A stretch of 9,808 nucleotides of DNA from assembly GCA_944391255.1 (NCBI GenBank), contig CALXSW010000064.1, positions 1 through 9,808 of the forward strand. The letters run 5' to 3'. The notes below the pieces were generated by a model. It did no database searches, was not told where the DNA came from, and saw only the letters and a list, made by a program, of their open reading frames with translations. The position numbers were made by a program, and so were the translations under genes. Source of the DNA: an uncultured Clostridia bacterium (GTDB lineage: Bacteria; Bacillota; Clostridia; UBA1381). Shown here piece by piece: positions 1-6,816 of the stretch (the first letter of the stretch is position 1; every line of letters starts with the position of its first letter).

Positions 1-43
1 GAAACAAGCTGTACTTTTCAGCTTATACGCAAAATATTTTACC

Positions 44-48
44 GGAGG
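44..48 (+). promoter_or_regulatory. Ribosome binding site deciding the SGNH hydrolase start
   Basis: GGAGG lies 2 nt before the ATG at 51 and 8 nt before the ATG at 57. The second distance is normal and the first too short, so initiation at 57 is favoured. Confidence 0.7.
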
Positions 49-56
49 ATATGAAA

Positions 57-1175
57 ATGGATAAAAAATGGGTGGCTGTCTGGGGTAACGCCACATGCGT
101 TACAGGCAATTTTCCTGAGCGCTACGGCAAGGATTTTACGCTTAGATACACAATAAGAAATATGTTCGACACTGATCATATAAGACTTCGTTTCTCAAAC
201 ATCGCAGGAGAGGACGAAATTACGATCACTCGCGCATTTATCGGTGCTGACGGCAAATATATACCTGTGACGTTTAACGGTGCAGAAAGCGGCGTTATAG
301 GCGCAGGAGATGAGATCAACTCTGATGAGATACAAGTATCAGCAAAACGCGGAGATGATATAACAGTCAGCATGTATTTTGAAGGCTTTACAGATATGAG
401 TTCCGCCATATACACGGAAGGTCCTCTTGAGCGCGGAATTTATGCCGAGGGGGATTTTTCAGATACAGAAGATATCCCTATAGAAAAATACGCGCCTATA
501 GGAAGATGTTATTTCCTAAATTCCGTTTCAGTTCTCACTGACTGCGACAAACATGCCGCGGTGCTGTTCGGCGACTCTATAACAGCGCAGTCATGGCCTG
601 ACTGGCTCACAATGCGTTTATTTAAAAACAGCATTGATAATTGTTCTGTAATAAGGCGAGGTGTGTCCGGCGCGCGTGTTCTCGGTCAGTATGACTGTGT
701 GCAGTATAAAGGATACGGCTTGAGTGGTAAGAATAGATATGAGCGCGAAATTAACGCTGACGGCGCTGACAGGATCATTGTATTTTACGGTATAAATGAT
801 ATAATTCACCCTGACGGAGAAAATCCATTCCGACCATGGAGCAATTACCCTACAGCTGAAGAAATGATAGACGAATTCAGACGGTACATAAAAATAGCTC
901 ATGAAAAGAATATGAAGATCTATTTTGCCACGCTGCTCCCTATAAAGGGTTGGAGAACATATCTTCCTAAGCGCGATATTCTCCGTTCTGAAATAAACGA
1001 ATGGATCAGAACAAACACAGAAGCAGATGGCTTTGTCGATTTTGACGCAGCGCTCAGAGATCTTGATGACACACTTTCATTAAAGAAAGAATTCAATTCA
1101 GGTGACTGCCTGCATCCGAGTATAGACGGCGCAAAAGCGCTCGCTGAAGCCGTTGATCTTGACATTTTAAAATAA
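57..1175 (+). CDS. SGNH/GDSL-family hydrolase (esterase-like), no signal peptide
   Basis: Probable serine esterase, perhaps a carbohydrate deacetylase; the substrate cannot be read from sequence. Counting from the ATG at 51, residues 1-150 look like a beta-rich N-terminal domain (pattern TLRYTIRN...IRLRFSN...ITRAFIG) as in two-domain SGNH esterases. The catalytic domain has block I GDSIT with Ser176, block II RRGVSG around Gly204, block III GIND with Asn249, and block V GDCLHPS with Asp352 and His355, so the triad and oxyanion residues look intact. There is no signal peptide or membrane segment, so a cytoplasmic enzyme acting on imported small substrates is likely. GGAGG at 44-48 is only 2 nt from the ATG at 51 but 8 nt from the one at 57, so 57 is preferred. 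All three forward frames are open from base 1, so an upstream gene or an N-terminal extension beyond the window cannot be excluded. It stands alone on the plus strand. Confidence 0.88.
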   Translation: MDKKWVAVWGNATCVTGNFPERYGKDFTLRYTIRNMFDTDHIRLRFSNIAGEDEITITRAFIGADGKYIPVTFNGAESGVIGAGDEINSDEIQVSAKRGDDITVSMYFEGFTDMSSAIYTEGPLERGIYAEGDFSDTEDIPIEKYAPIGRCYFLNSVSVLTDCDKHAAVLFGDSITAQSWPDWLTMRLFKNSIDNCSVIRRGVSGARVLGQYDCVQYKGYGLSGKNRYEREINADGADRIIVFYGINDIIHPDGENPFRPWSNYPTAEEMIDEFRRYIKIAHEKNMKIYFATLLPIKGWRTYLPKRDILRSEINEWIRTNTEADGFVDFDAALRDLDDTLSLKKEFNSGDCLHPSIDGAKALAEAVDLDILK

Positions 1176-1193
1176 TCCGATCAAAACGATTTG

Positions 1194-1240
1194 AAAACGA
1201 TGGGCTGACGCAGATTTTATATTGCTCAGCCCCGTTTTTT
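1194..1240. terminator. Bidirectional Rho-independent terminator between convergent genes
   Basis: GGGCTGA (1202-1208) pairs with TCAGCCC (1226-1232) around a 17-nt loop. After a 2-nt bulge, AACG (1196-1199) pairs with CGTT (1233-1236). A run of six T follows on the plus strand (1235-1240). On the minus strand the stem is followed by CGTTTTCAAATCGTTTT. It lies between the end of the plus-strand SGNH gene (1175) and the end of the minus-strand phosphatase (1239), so it can serve both transcripts. Confidence 0.85.
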
Positions 1241-1772
1241 ATATTTCATACTCAAGTATATCACAGTTTCCAATCCCAAAATTGGCATATTCCTCATTTG
1301 TCATATCATTAAAATACGACTCTATCACCCTTGATATCCCGTTATGAGCGACAAGCAGGTACACCTTGTCATCTTTCTTTATATCATCAAGCAGACCGTA
1401 TATTCTATGCGCAAGGCGCAGCATTGATTCTCCGCCCTCATAGCTGTTGATAAAATACGTTTTTGCAACTTTAAATTCAGCACCGTCACGCGGTGTTGAT
1501 TCATATTTTCCGAAATTCTGTTCCTTTAGCCGCGGCTCCTCTCGCGCCGGGATCCCTGTTACCTCCGATATATGCAGTGCCGTATACTTTGCTCTCATAA
1601 GCGGAGAATATAATATCTCATCAATCCCGTAATCTCCTGACTTGATCTTGCAGCCAAGCTCTGCAGCCTGCTCATGACCTTTTTCTGTAAGCTCTATATC
1701 AGTAGCGCCACATATTTTATTGTCAACATTCCACACGGTTTGACCATGCCTTGTAAAATAAAGCTTTTTCAT
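1239..1772 (-). CDS. Histidine phosphatase (phosphoglycerate mutase superfamily)
   Basis: A 177-residue phosphotransfer enzyme of the histidine phosphatase branch 1 family, single domain and cytoplasmic. The signature TRHGQT at residues 7-12 holds the phospho-accepting His9 and Arg8. Arg60 in SPLMRA, Glu84 in RLKEQNFG and His143 in VAHNG complete the expected catalytic pocket. LTEKGHEQA (28-36) is typical of the family. It is much shorter than true glycolytic phosphoglycerate mutase (about 230-250 aa), so a small-metabolite phosphatase is more likely; alpha-ribazole phosphatase (CobC) is possible, but no cobalamin gene is nearby. The start at 1772 is set by GGAGGG ending 9 nt upstream; the open frame continuing upstream is antisense-like read-through over pckG. 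It lies 79 bp downstream of pckG in the same direction, just after a terminator-like hairpin, so expression is probably by partial read-through. Confidence 0.9.
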   Translation of the reverse strand: MKKLYFTRHGQTVWNVDNKICGATDIELTEKGHEQAAELGCKIKSGDYGIDEILYSPLMRAKYTALHISEVTGIPAREEPRLKEQNFGKYESTPRDGAEFKVAKTYFINSYEGGESMLRLAHRIYGLLDDIKKDDKVYLLVAHNGISRVIESYFNDMTNEEYANFGIGNCDILEYEI

Positions 1773-1793
1773 TACAAAAATCCCTCCGTATAC

Positions 1794-1826
1794 AAAAAGC
1801 CGATGCAAAGCCAAAGCCTTGCACCG
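1794..1826 (-). terminator. Intercistronic terminator or attenuator after pckG
   Basis: Read on the minus strand, CGGTGCAAGGC pairs with GCTTTGCATCG over 11 positions, two of them G-U, around a TTTG loop. GCTTTTTG follows, with five T at 1798-1794. It is 26 nt past the pckG stop and only about 6 nt before the Shine-Dalgarno of the downstream phosphatase, so it should end most pckG transcripts while allowing some read-through. Confidence 0.75.
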
Positions 1827-1851
1827 ACCTTTAAACATATTCAATGTGAAA

Positions 1852-3633
1852 TTACATAGCCTTAAGGTTTGCTTCGAGCTTAGCAAGTTCATCAGCCATT
1901 TCCTGTGGAAGGAGATCGCCGAACTGTGCGAAGTATTCCTTAATGTTTTCAACGTCTTCAAGCCATACTTCCTTGTCAACTGTAAGGAGAGCCTTGATTG
2001 TGTCAAGATCGCAGTCCTCAAGATCTGTGATATCGATATCCTCAGCCTTAGGAATGTAACCGATCGCACATTCATCAGCTTCAACGTTGCCTGCGCATCT
2101 GTCAAGGATCCAGAGGAGAACACGCATGTTGTCACCGAATCCAGGCCACATGAAGTTGCCGTCATCGTCTTTTCTGAACCAGTTAACATTGAAGATCTTT
2201 GGAGCCTTGTCGCCGAGCTTCTTACCCATTTCGAGCCAGTGTCCCCAGTATGTTGCCATGTTGTAGCCAACGAACGGCTTCATAGCCATTGGGTCACGTC
2301 TTACAACACCTACAGCACCAGCTGCAGCAGCTGTTGTTTCTGAAGCCATAGTAGCGCCAACGAATGTACCATGCTGCCAGTCTCTTGACTGATATACCAA
2401 TGGAGCACACTTAGCACGACGGCCGCCGAATACGATAGCTTCTACAGGAACACCCTGTGGATTTTCAAATTCTGATGAGATGCATGGGCAGTTTACAGCC
2501 GGAGCAGTAAATCTTGAGTTAGGATGAGCAAGCTTGTTGCCCTCTGCGATAAACTCAGGACCATTTACCTTAGCACCCTTCCACTCTGTAGCGTCTACAG
2601 GCGGGTTCTTATCAAGACCTTCCCACCAAACTGTCATATCTTCATTGTTGATAGCAACGTTTGTGAAGATAGTGTTCTTCTTTGTTGATTCAAGAGCATT
2701 GAAGTTAGTCTTTGTTGATGTACCAGGAGCAACACCAAAGAAACCAGCTTCTGGGTTGATAGCATACAATCTGCCGTCAGGACCAATTCTGAGCCATGCG
2801 ATATCGTCGCCGACTGTCCATACCTTGTATCCCTTTTCCTGGAGATATTCCGGCGGAATAAGCATAGCAAGATTTGTCTTACCACATGCTGATGGGAATG
2901 CGGCACAGATGTACTTAACTTCGCCCTGTGGATTTTCAAGACCGAGGATAAGCATATGCTCAGCCATCCAGCCTTCCTTCCAACCGAGGTATGAAGCTAT
3001 TCTAAGAGCGAAACACTTCTTACCGAGCAATACGTTACCGCCGTATGCTGAGTTGATTGACCAGATTGTGCTGTCCTGTGGGAACTGTACGATATATCTG
3101 TCATCAGGATTTACATCCTTCTTAGCGTGCAGACACTTAACGAAATCATCACTGTCGCCGAGCTGATCGATCACGGCCTTGCCGACTCTTGTCATGATAG
3201 CCATGTTCAATACAACGTAGATACTGTCTGTAAGCTCGATACCGATCTTTGAGAAAGGTGAGCCTACCGGACCCATTGAGTAAGGAATTACATACATTGT
3301 TCTTCCTTCCATTGCGCCCGCATACAAAGCCTTAAGCTTTGCGTACATTTCAGCAGGAGCCATCCAGTTGTTGATCGGGCCTGCTTCTTCTTTAGTTTCT
3401 GTACAAATGAATGTTCTGTCTTCAACACGAGCAACGTCATTTTCAGCTGTTCTGTGATAGTAACATCCCGGAAGCTTTTCCTCATTCAGCTTAATCATTT
3501 CGCCTGTTGAAACAGCTTCTGCTCTCAATGCTTCGAGCTGCTCTTCGCTGCCATCGATCCATACGATTTCTGCCGGCTTGCACATTGCTGCCATTTCATC
3601 AAGCCAGGCAAGAACTACCTTATTTTCTGTCAT
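1852..3633 (-). CDS. pckG: Phosphoenolpyruvate carboxykinase (GTP)
   Basis: Interconverts oxaloacetate plus GTP with PEP, CO2 and GDP (EC 4.1.1.32); cytoplasmic. At 593 residues it is full length for the GTP-dependent class. Visible motifs are Arg73 in EDRTF (PEP-binding arginine region), YSMGPVGSPFSKIGIELTD (118-136), the segment AYGGNVLLGKKCFALRIAS (196-214), the GTP-class P-loop FPSACGKTN (246-254) with reactive Cys250 and Lys252, the metal-binding kinase-2 motif VGDDIAWL (274-281), the Omega-loop lid FGGRRAKCAPLV (402-413) and RRDPMAMKPFVGYN (445-458). AGGAGG 8 nt upstream fixes the start. It has its own promoter at 3694-3722. Lysine codons are almost all AAG, unlike the AAA-rich genes nearby, which suggests high expression. 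In an anaerobic fermenter it may run towards oxaloacetate and succinate instead of gluconeogenesis; that is inference. Confidence 0.97.
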   Translation of the reverse strand: MTENKVVLAWLDEMAAMCKPAEIVWIDGSEEQLEALRAEAVSTGEMIKLNEEKLPGCYYHRTAENDVARVEDRTFICTETKEEAGPINNWMAPAEMYAKLKALYAGAMEGRTMYVIPYSMGPVGSPFSKIGIELTDSIYVVLNMAIMTRVGKAVIDQLGDSDDFVKCLHAKKDVNPDDRYIVQFPQDSTIWSINSAYGGNVLLGKKCFALRIASYLGWKEGWMAEHMLILGLENPQGEVKYICAAFPSACGKTNLAMLIPPEYLQEKGYKVWTVGDDIAWLRIGPDGRLYAINPEAGFFGVAPGTSTKTNFNALESTKKNTIFTNVAINNEDMTVWWEGLDKNPPVDATEWKGAKVNGPEFIAEGNKLAHPNSRFTAPAVNCPCISSEFENPQGVPVEAIVFGGRRAKCAPLVYQSRDWQHGTFVGATMASETTAAAAGAVGVVRRDPMAMKPFVGYNMATYWGHWLEMGKKLGDKAPKIFNVNWFRKDDDGNFMWPGFGDNMRVLLWILDRCAGNVEADECAIGYIPKAEDIDITDLEDCDLDTIKALLTVDKEVWLEDVENIKEYFAQFGDLLPQEMADELAKLEANLKAM

Positions 3634-3693
3634 GGTAAAATCCTCCTAAACATATTTTTCATATCGTTTTATAGTATTATTACTAATGACTAT

Positions 3694-3722
3694 ATTATAC
3701 CATATTATCGCAAATTTGAAAA
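3694..3722 (-). promoter_or_regulatory. pckG promoter with extended -10
   Basis: On the minus strand, TTTTCA (3722-3717) is followed by a 17-nt spacer ending in TGG, then a perfect TATAAT (3699-3694). TGn before the hexamer makes it an extended -10. Transcription would start near 3687, giving a leader of about 54 nt before the AGGAGG at 3647-3642. A perfect AAAAGCTTTT palindrome (3719-3728) overlaps the -35. Confidence 0.75.
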
Positions 3723-3847
3723 GCTTTTGATCTAAAATAACTTTTTTTCGTAATTTAATCTATAAATAATATACTAATTGCACATACTTTTTAGTCAAAA
3801 TGCATGATTTTTTACGTTAAACCTTAAAAAAGCAATGTTTTTCTTAA
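3723..3847. other. A+T-rich intergenic stretch between the flavoprotein and the pckG promoter
   Basis: Very A+T-rich, with several T and A runs. I see no G+C-rich terminator after the flavoprotein stop, only a weak A-T stem on the minus strand (TTAAGAAA with TTTTTTAA, about 3847-3824). No ORF or RNA gene was recognised. Where the dnaG operon transcript ends is therefore unclear. Confidence 0.5.
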
Positions 3848-4678
3848 TTATTTTGTAATCTTTTTGAAAATATTTGACATTTTGCTCATCGTTTCTATAT
3901 CATTATCATTCGGGTTGAACAGCGCGCGCACCGGTTTTGAAACGGGACGCATACCCATTTCCTTGAGAGCTGAATTTATAAGACCTATTGCGTCACCTGC
4001 CCAGCCGTACGAGCCGAAAACCAGATAATTCATTCCGCGCTTTCTTACGGCGTCAAGCGATGCGATCAGCTTCCATACACATTCGGGAGCGTTTCTGTTT
4101 ATCGTGTGAGTTCCTATGAGCAGTATGTCGGCGCTGTTCATAAGCCTGTAATCATCAGCTGTCATTTCATACGCGTTTTTCAGAATAACGTTATATGTGT
4201 CCGTCAGCTCCGCCGCTGCTGTTTCTGCTAAACGCTTCGTGAACCCGTAGCGGCTCGCGTACGCTATAAATGCCGCCGGAATCTTTATATCATCGCGCTC
4301 CGCTGTTTCCTCCGGCTCTGAAATAACAAGCTCTCCGCCCTTATATACCTCCACAGAATCGATCCACGACACGCTTGGTCTTATCCTGAACTCGTATCCA
4401 CCTATGACCATGCTGTTTTTTATAAGCCGCTCGTTTATTTTGCGGTTAAGTATTTCTTTTATACTTCTAAGTGAGGCGGCGGTGGCATAGATCGGAATAT
4501 CCGGATTTATCTCAAGAACGCGCAAAAGCGCGCCGTAATACTCCGGTCTTGCGCTAAGCAGCACAACGCCGGCGCCATTTTCAGCGCACTGTTCTGCGTC
4601 AATTTCGTCCACTCCGCCTATGTACAATATTCCCGATCCCGTTTCAGCCTTGATCGGTCTAAACTCATTTGCAGACAA
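3848..4678 (-). CDS. Flavodoxin-domain protein with degenerate metallo-beta-lactamase-like N-terminus (flavodiiron relative)
   Basis: A 276-residue protein whose C-terminal part (about 134-270) matches the FMN domain of A-type flavoproteins (FprA/flavodiiron): phosphate loop YASRYGFTKRLA (140-151), GTHTINRNAP (189-198) and FGSYGWAGDA (221-230). The N-terminal 125 residues look like a shortened metallo-beta-lactamase domain. The canonical diiron motif HxExDH appears as Ser42-x-Arg44-x-Glu46-Tyr47 before a recognisable GALLRVLEINPDIPIY. The later ligand segment reads PSVSWIDS (101-108), with Ser104 where His is expected, and VISEP stands where the family has FSND. About 75 residues that normally follow, with the last His, are missing. 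It probably binds FMN and carries electrons but should not form a diiron centre. The TTG start (4676-4678) is the only usual start codon after an in-frame upstream stop. It overlaps prmA by 14 nt, so translation is probably coupled. Confidence 0.85.
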   Translation of the reverse strand: MSANEFRPIKAETGSGILYIGGVDEIDAEQCAENGAGVVLLSARPEYYGALLRVLEINPDIPIYATAASLRSIKEILNRKINERLIKNSMVIGGYEFRIRPSVSWIDSVEVYKGGELVISEPEETAERDDIKIPAAFIAYASRYGFTKRLAETAAAELTDTYNVILKNAYEMTADDYRLMNSADILLIGTHTINRNAPECVWKLIASLDAVRKRGMNYLVFGSYGWAGDAIGLINSALKEMGMRPVSKPVRALFNPNDNDIETMSKMSNIFKKITK

Positions 4679-5630
4679 TGGACCACCAGTCCTTTCTGTT
4701 TTTCATTTCGACAACAGTGAAGCCGCAGCTCTCAAGAGCCTCTTTCACTTCATCCTGTCTGCCGTCTATTATTCCCGACGTTATAAACACTCCGCCTTCC
4801 TTCATATATTCACGCGCTGAAGGAGCAAGTCCTATTATAACATCAGCAACGATATTCGCCGCAACGACCTCATATTTATTCTTTGCTATAAAGCTCTTTA
4901 CCTCCGGATCAGTAACGACATTTCCCGAAATAACGTGATAATTTTCTTTAGAAACGTCATTCATTGCGGCATTTTCATACGCTGTATCAATACAGTTCGG
5001 ATCTATATCTACAGCTACCGCCTCTGACGCGCCGAGCATAAGAGAGCATACCGATAATATACCGCTGCCGCAGCCGAGATCAAGCATCTTGCAGCCCGGA
5101 GTTATATATTTTTCAAGCGCTTCAAGACACAGCTGAGTAGTAAAATGAGATCCTGTTCCGAAGCTCATTCCGGGATTTATATTAAAGATTATTCTGTCCG
5201 TGTCAGAGTTATAATCCTCCCATACAGGCTTTATAAGCAGCTTTTCACCTATTTCTATCGGATGGAAATATTTCTTCCAAGCGTTCGCCCAATCCTCAGT
5301 TTTTGTGCTTTCTATCTCTGTTTCAAGTCTGCCGAATTCGCCGCTCTTGTCCATTTCCTTAAGCTCAAGCATAGAGCCGCGTATAGCACCGAGAAGCTCT
5401 CTTCCCGCCGCGTCCTCGCTTACATACACTATAACTCTTGTTTCGCCGGACATATATTTTACAAGATCCTCATCGACATAATCCCAGTAATCCCTTGATT
5501 CCTCAAGAAAATCATTGAATTCCTGCTCGTCCTCTATAGACATACCTGTTATGCCAAGCTGCATAAGTCTGCCGCTCACCGGCTCAATACCGGAATTTGT
5601 TGTATATATAGTAACCTTTGTCCATTCCAT
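4665..5630 (-). CDS. prmA: Ribosomal protein L11 methyltransferase
   Basis: Class I SAM-dependent enzyme that trimethylates lysines and the N-terminus of ribosomal protein L11; cytoplasmic. Numbering from the TTG at 5636: the N-terminal L11-recognition domain spans about 1-100, EDWANAWKKYF (114-124) is a family linker, and NPGMSFGTGSHFTT (154-167) is the PrmA signature (usually DPGMAFGTGTHPTT). SAM motif I is LDLGCGSGIL (185-194), the acidic ribose contact is VDIDP (209-213), and ANIVA (260-264) is motif IV. Length is normal for the family. Two starts are possible: ATG at 5630 matches typical PrmA N-termini (MEWTKVTIYTTN), while TTG two codons earlier at 5636 is better spaced (8 nt instead of 14) from the weak site GGAAGGG (5651-5645). 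The coding difference is two residues. It follows rpoD closely and overlaps the flavoprotein gene, so it belongs to the dnaG operon. Confidence 0.95.
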   Translation of the reverse strand: MEWTKVTIYTTNSGIEPVSGRLMQLGITGMSIEDEQEFNDFLEESRDYWDYVDEDLVKYMSGETRVIVYVSEDAAGRELLGAIRGSMLELKEMDKSGEFGRLETEIESTKTEDWANAWKKYFHPIEIGEKLLIKPVWEDYNSDTDRIIFNINPGMSFGTGSHFTTQLCLEALEKYITPGCKMLDLGCGSGILSVCSLMLGASEAVAVDIDPNCIDTAYENAAMNDVSKENYHVISGNVVTDPEVKSFIAKNKYEVVAANIVADVIIGLAPSAREYMKEGGVFITSGIIDGRQDEVKEALESCGFTVVEMKNRKDWWSIVCK

Positions 5631-5662
5631 ATCCAAGTTGAGATCCCTTCCGTTATTATTTA

Positions 5663-6799
5663 TCAGCAGTCAAGGAAATCCTTGAGTTTCTTTGAACGGC
5701 TCGGATGGCGCAGCTTTCTAAGCGCCTTTGCCTCTATCTGTCTTATTCTTTCGCGCGTTACCTTAAATTCGCGTCCTACCTCTTCAAGAGTTCTCTGTCT
5801 GCCGTCTATAAGACCGAAACGGAGCTTAAGAACCTTTGCTTCACGCGGCGTCAGCGTCTGCAGAACATCTACAAGCTGTTCCTTCAAAAGAACGTAGCTT
5901 GCCGCTTCTGAAGGTGCCGGAGCGTCATCATCAGGTATGAAGTCGCCGAGATGGCTGTCCTCTTCCTCGCCGATAGGCGTTTCGAGTGAAACAGGCTCCT
6001 GAGATATCTTAGAGATCTCTCTCACCTTTTCTACCGACATATTAAGTCCCTTTGCCAGTTCCTCCGGAGTAGGCTCACGGCCAAGCTCCTGCACGAGCTG
6101 TCTTGAAACTCTTACGAGCTTGTTTATTGTCTCGACCATATGAACAGGTATTCTTATCGTTCTCGCCTGATCGGCTATAGCTCTTGTTATAGCCTGACGT
6201 ATCCACCATGTGGCATATGTTGAAAATTTATAACCCTTTGTATAGTCAAACTTATCTACGGCGCGGATAAGTCCGAGATTTCCCTCCTGTATAAGGTCAA
6301 GGAACAACATTCCGCGTCCTACATATCTCTTTGCAATGCTGACAACAAGACGCAGATTCGCCTCAGCAAGCTTTTTCTTCGCGTCCTCGTCACCCTCAGA
6401 CATGAGCTTTGCAAGGCGTGTTTCCTCCTCAGCTGAAAGCAGGTCTACCTTTCCTATTTCCTTGAGATACATCTTGACGTGGTCATCGATATTAATGCCC
6501 TCAGGAACAGACAGATCCTCTAACTCTTCCTTGGAAACCTCAATTTCCTCCAGCTCCTTTTCCATGTCCTCCACAAGCTCTATCTTTTCAGACTCATATC
6601 TGTCATAAAGCTTTTCCATTTCCTCCGGAGTTGTTTCATACGCCGCAAGAGCATCGGCTATTTCCTTATATGAGAGATAACCGCGCTTCTTGCCCTTTTC
6701 AAGCAAGCCGCGTTTTATAGCTCTTTTTGCTTCGACTAGCTTTTTGTATTCCTCAAGCTGTTTCGGCGTCATATTAGCAATATCCTTTTCTGTTCCCAT
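5663..6799 (-). CDS. rpoD: Primary RNA polymerase sigma factor (sigma-70/SigA)
   Basis: Housekeeping sigma factor that directs RNA polymerase to -35/-10 promoters. At 378 residues it matches Firmicute SigA. Region 1.1 spans about 1-85, and a Glu-rich linker (about 70-95) follows. Region 1.2 starts near DDHVKMYLKEIGKVDLLS (105-122), and region 2 (about 143-213) contains NLRLVVSIAKRY, the core-binding FLDLIQEGNLGLIRAVDKF, and the -10 recognition/melting stretch FSTYATWWIRQAITRAIADQ (192-211). Region 3 runs to about 298. Region 4 has LTPREAKVLKLRFGL and the -35 helix-turn-helix TLEEVGREFKVTRERIRQIE (337-356). The start at 6799 is set by GGAGG (6811-6807) with a 7-nt gap; the longer frame to 6841 would overlap dnaG and lacks such a site. 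It begins 17 nt after the dnaG stop, the conserved dnaG-rpoD arrangement. Confidence 0.98.
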   Translation of the reverse strand: MGTEKDIANMTPKQLEEYKKLVEAKRAIKRGLLEKGKKRGYLSYKEIADALAAYETTPEEMEKLYDRYESEKIELVEDMEKELEEIEVSKEELEDLSVPEGINIDDHVKMYLKEIGKVDLLSAEEETRLAKLMSEGDEDAKKKLAEANLRLVVSIAKRYVGRGMLFLDLIQEGNLGLIRAVDKFDYTKGYKFSTYATWWIRQAITRAIADQARTIRIPVHMVETINKLVRVSRQLVQELGREPTPEELAKGLNMSVEKVREISKISQEPVSLETPIGEEEDSHLGDFIPDDDAPAPSEAASYVLLKEQLVDVLQTLTPREAKVLKLRFGLIDGRQRTLEEVGREFKVTRERIRQIEAKALRKLRHPSRSKKLKDFLDC

Positions 6800-6806
6800 T
6801 GTACAT

Positions 6807-6811
6807 CCTCC
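6807..6811 (-). promoter_or_regulatory. Ribosome binding site deciding the rpoD start
   Basis: GGAGG on the minus strand lies 7 nt before the ATG at 6799-6797, in the 17-nt gap after the dnaG stop. It favours the 378-residue product over the 392-residue reading from 6841. Confidence 0.85.
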
Positions 6812-6816
6812 ATATC

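Noticed and set aside
6..24. Small hairpin AAGCTG/CAGCTT at the left edge
   Set aside because: Only 6 bp with a 7-nt loop and no T-run directly after; too weak to call a terminator or operator.
1..54. Upstream gene overlapping the SGNH gene by ATGA (51-54)
   Set aside because: One forward frame is open to the TGA at 52-54, but all three frames are open over this short stretch and none shows a recognisable protein end, so it is not supported.
1773..2270. Upstream extension of the phosphatase reading frame (343-residue reading)
   Set aside because: It runs out of frame through the end of pckG, has no ribosome site, and the true phosphatase N-terminus (MKKLYFTRHG) has a proper GGAGGG site.
1819..2343. 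174-residue plus-strand open frame opposite the end of pckG
   Set aside because: Antisense to pckG, Cys/Val/Phe-rich without recognisable domains, no promoter or ribosome site.
2534..3166. 210-residue plus-strand open frame opposite pckG
   Set aside because: Antisense shadow of a strongly biased conserved gene; no motifs or initiation signals.
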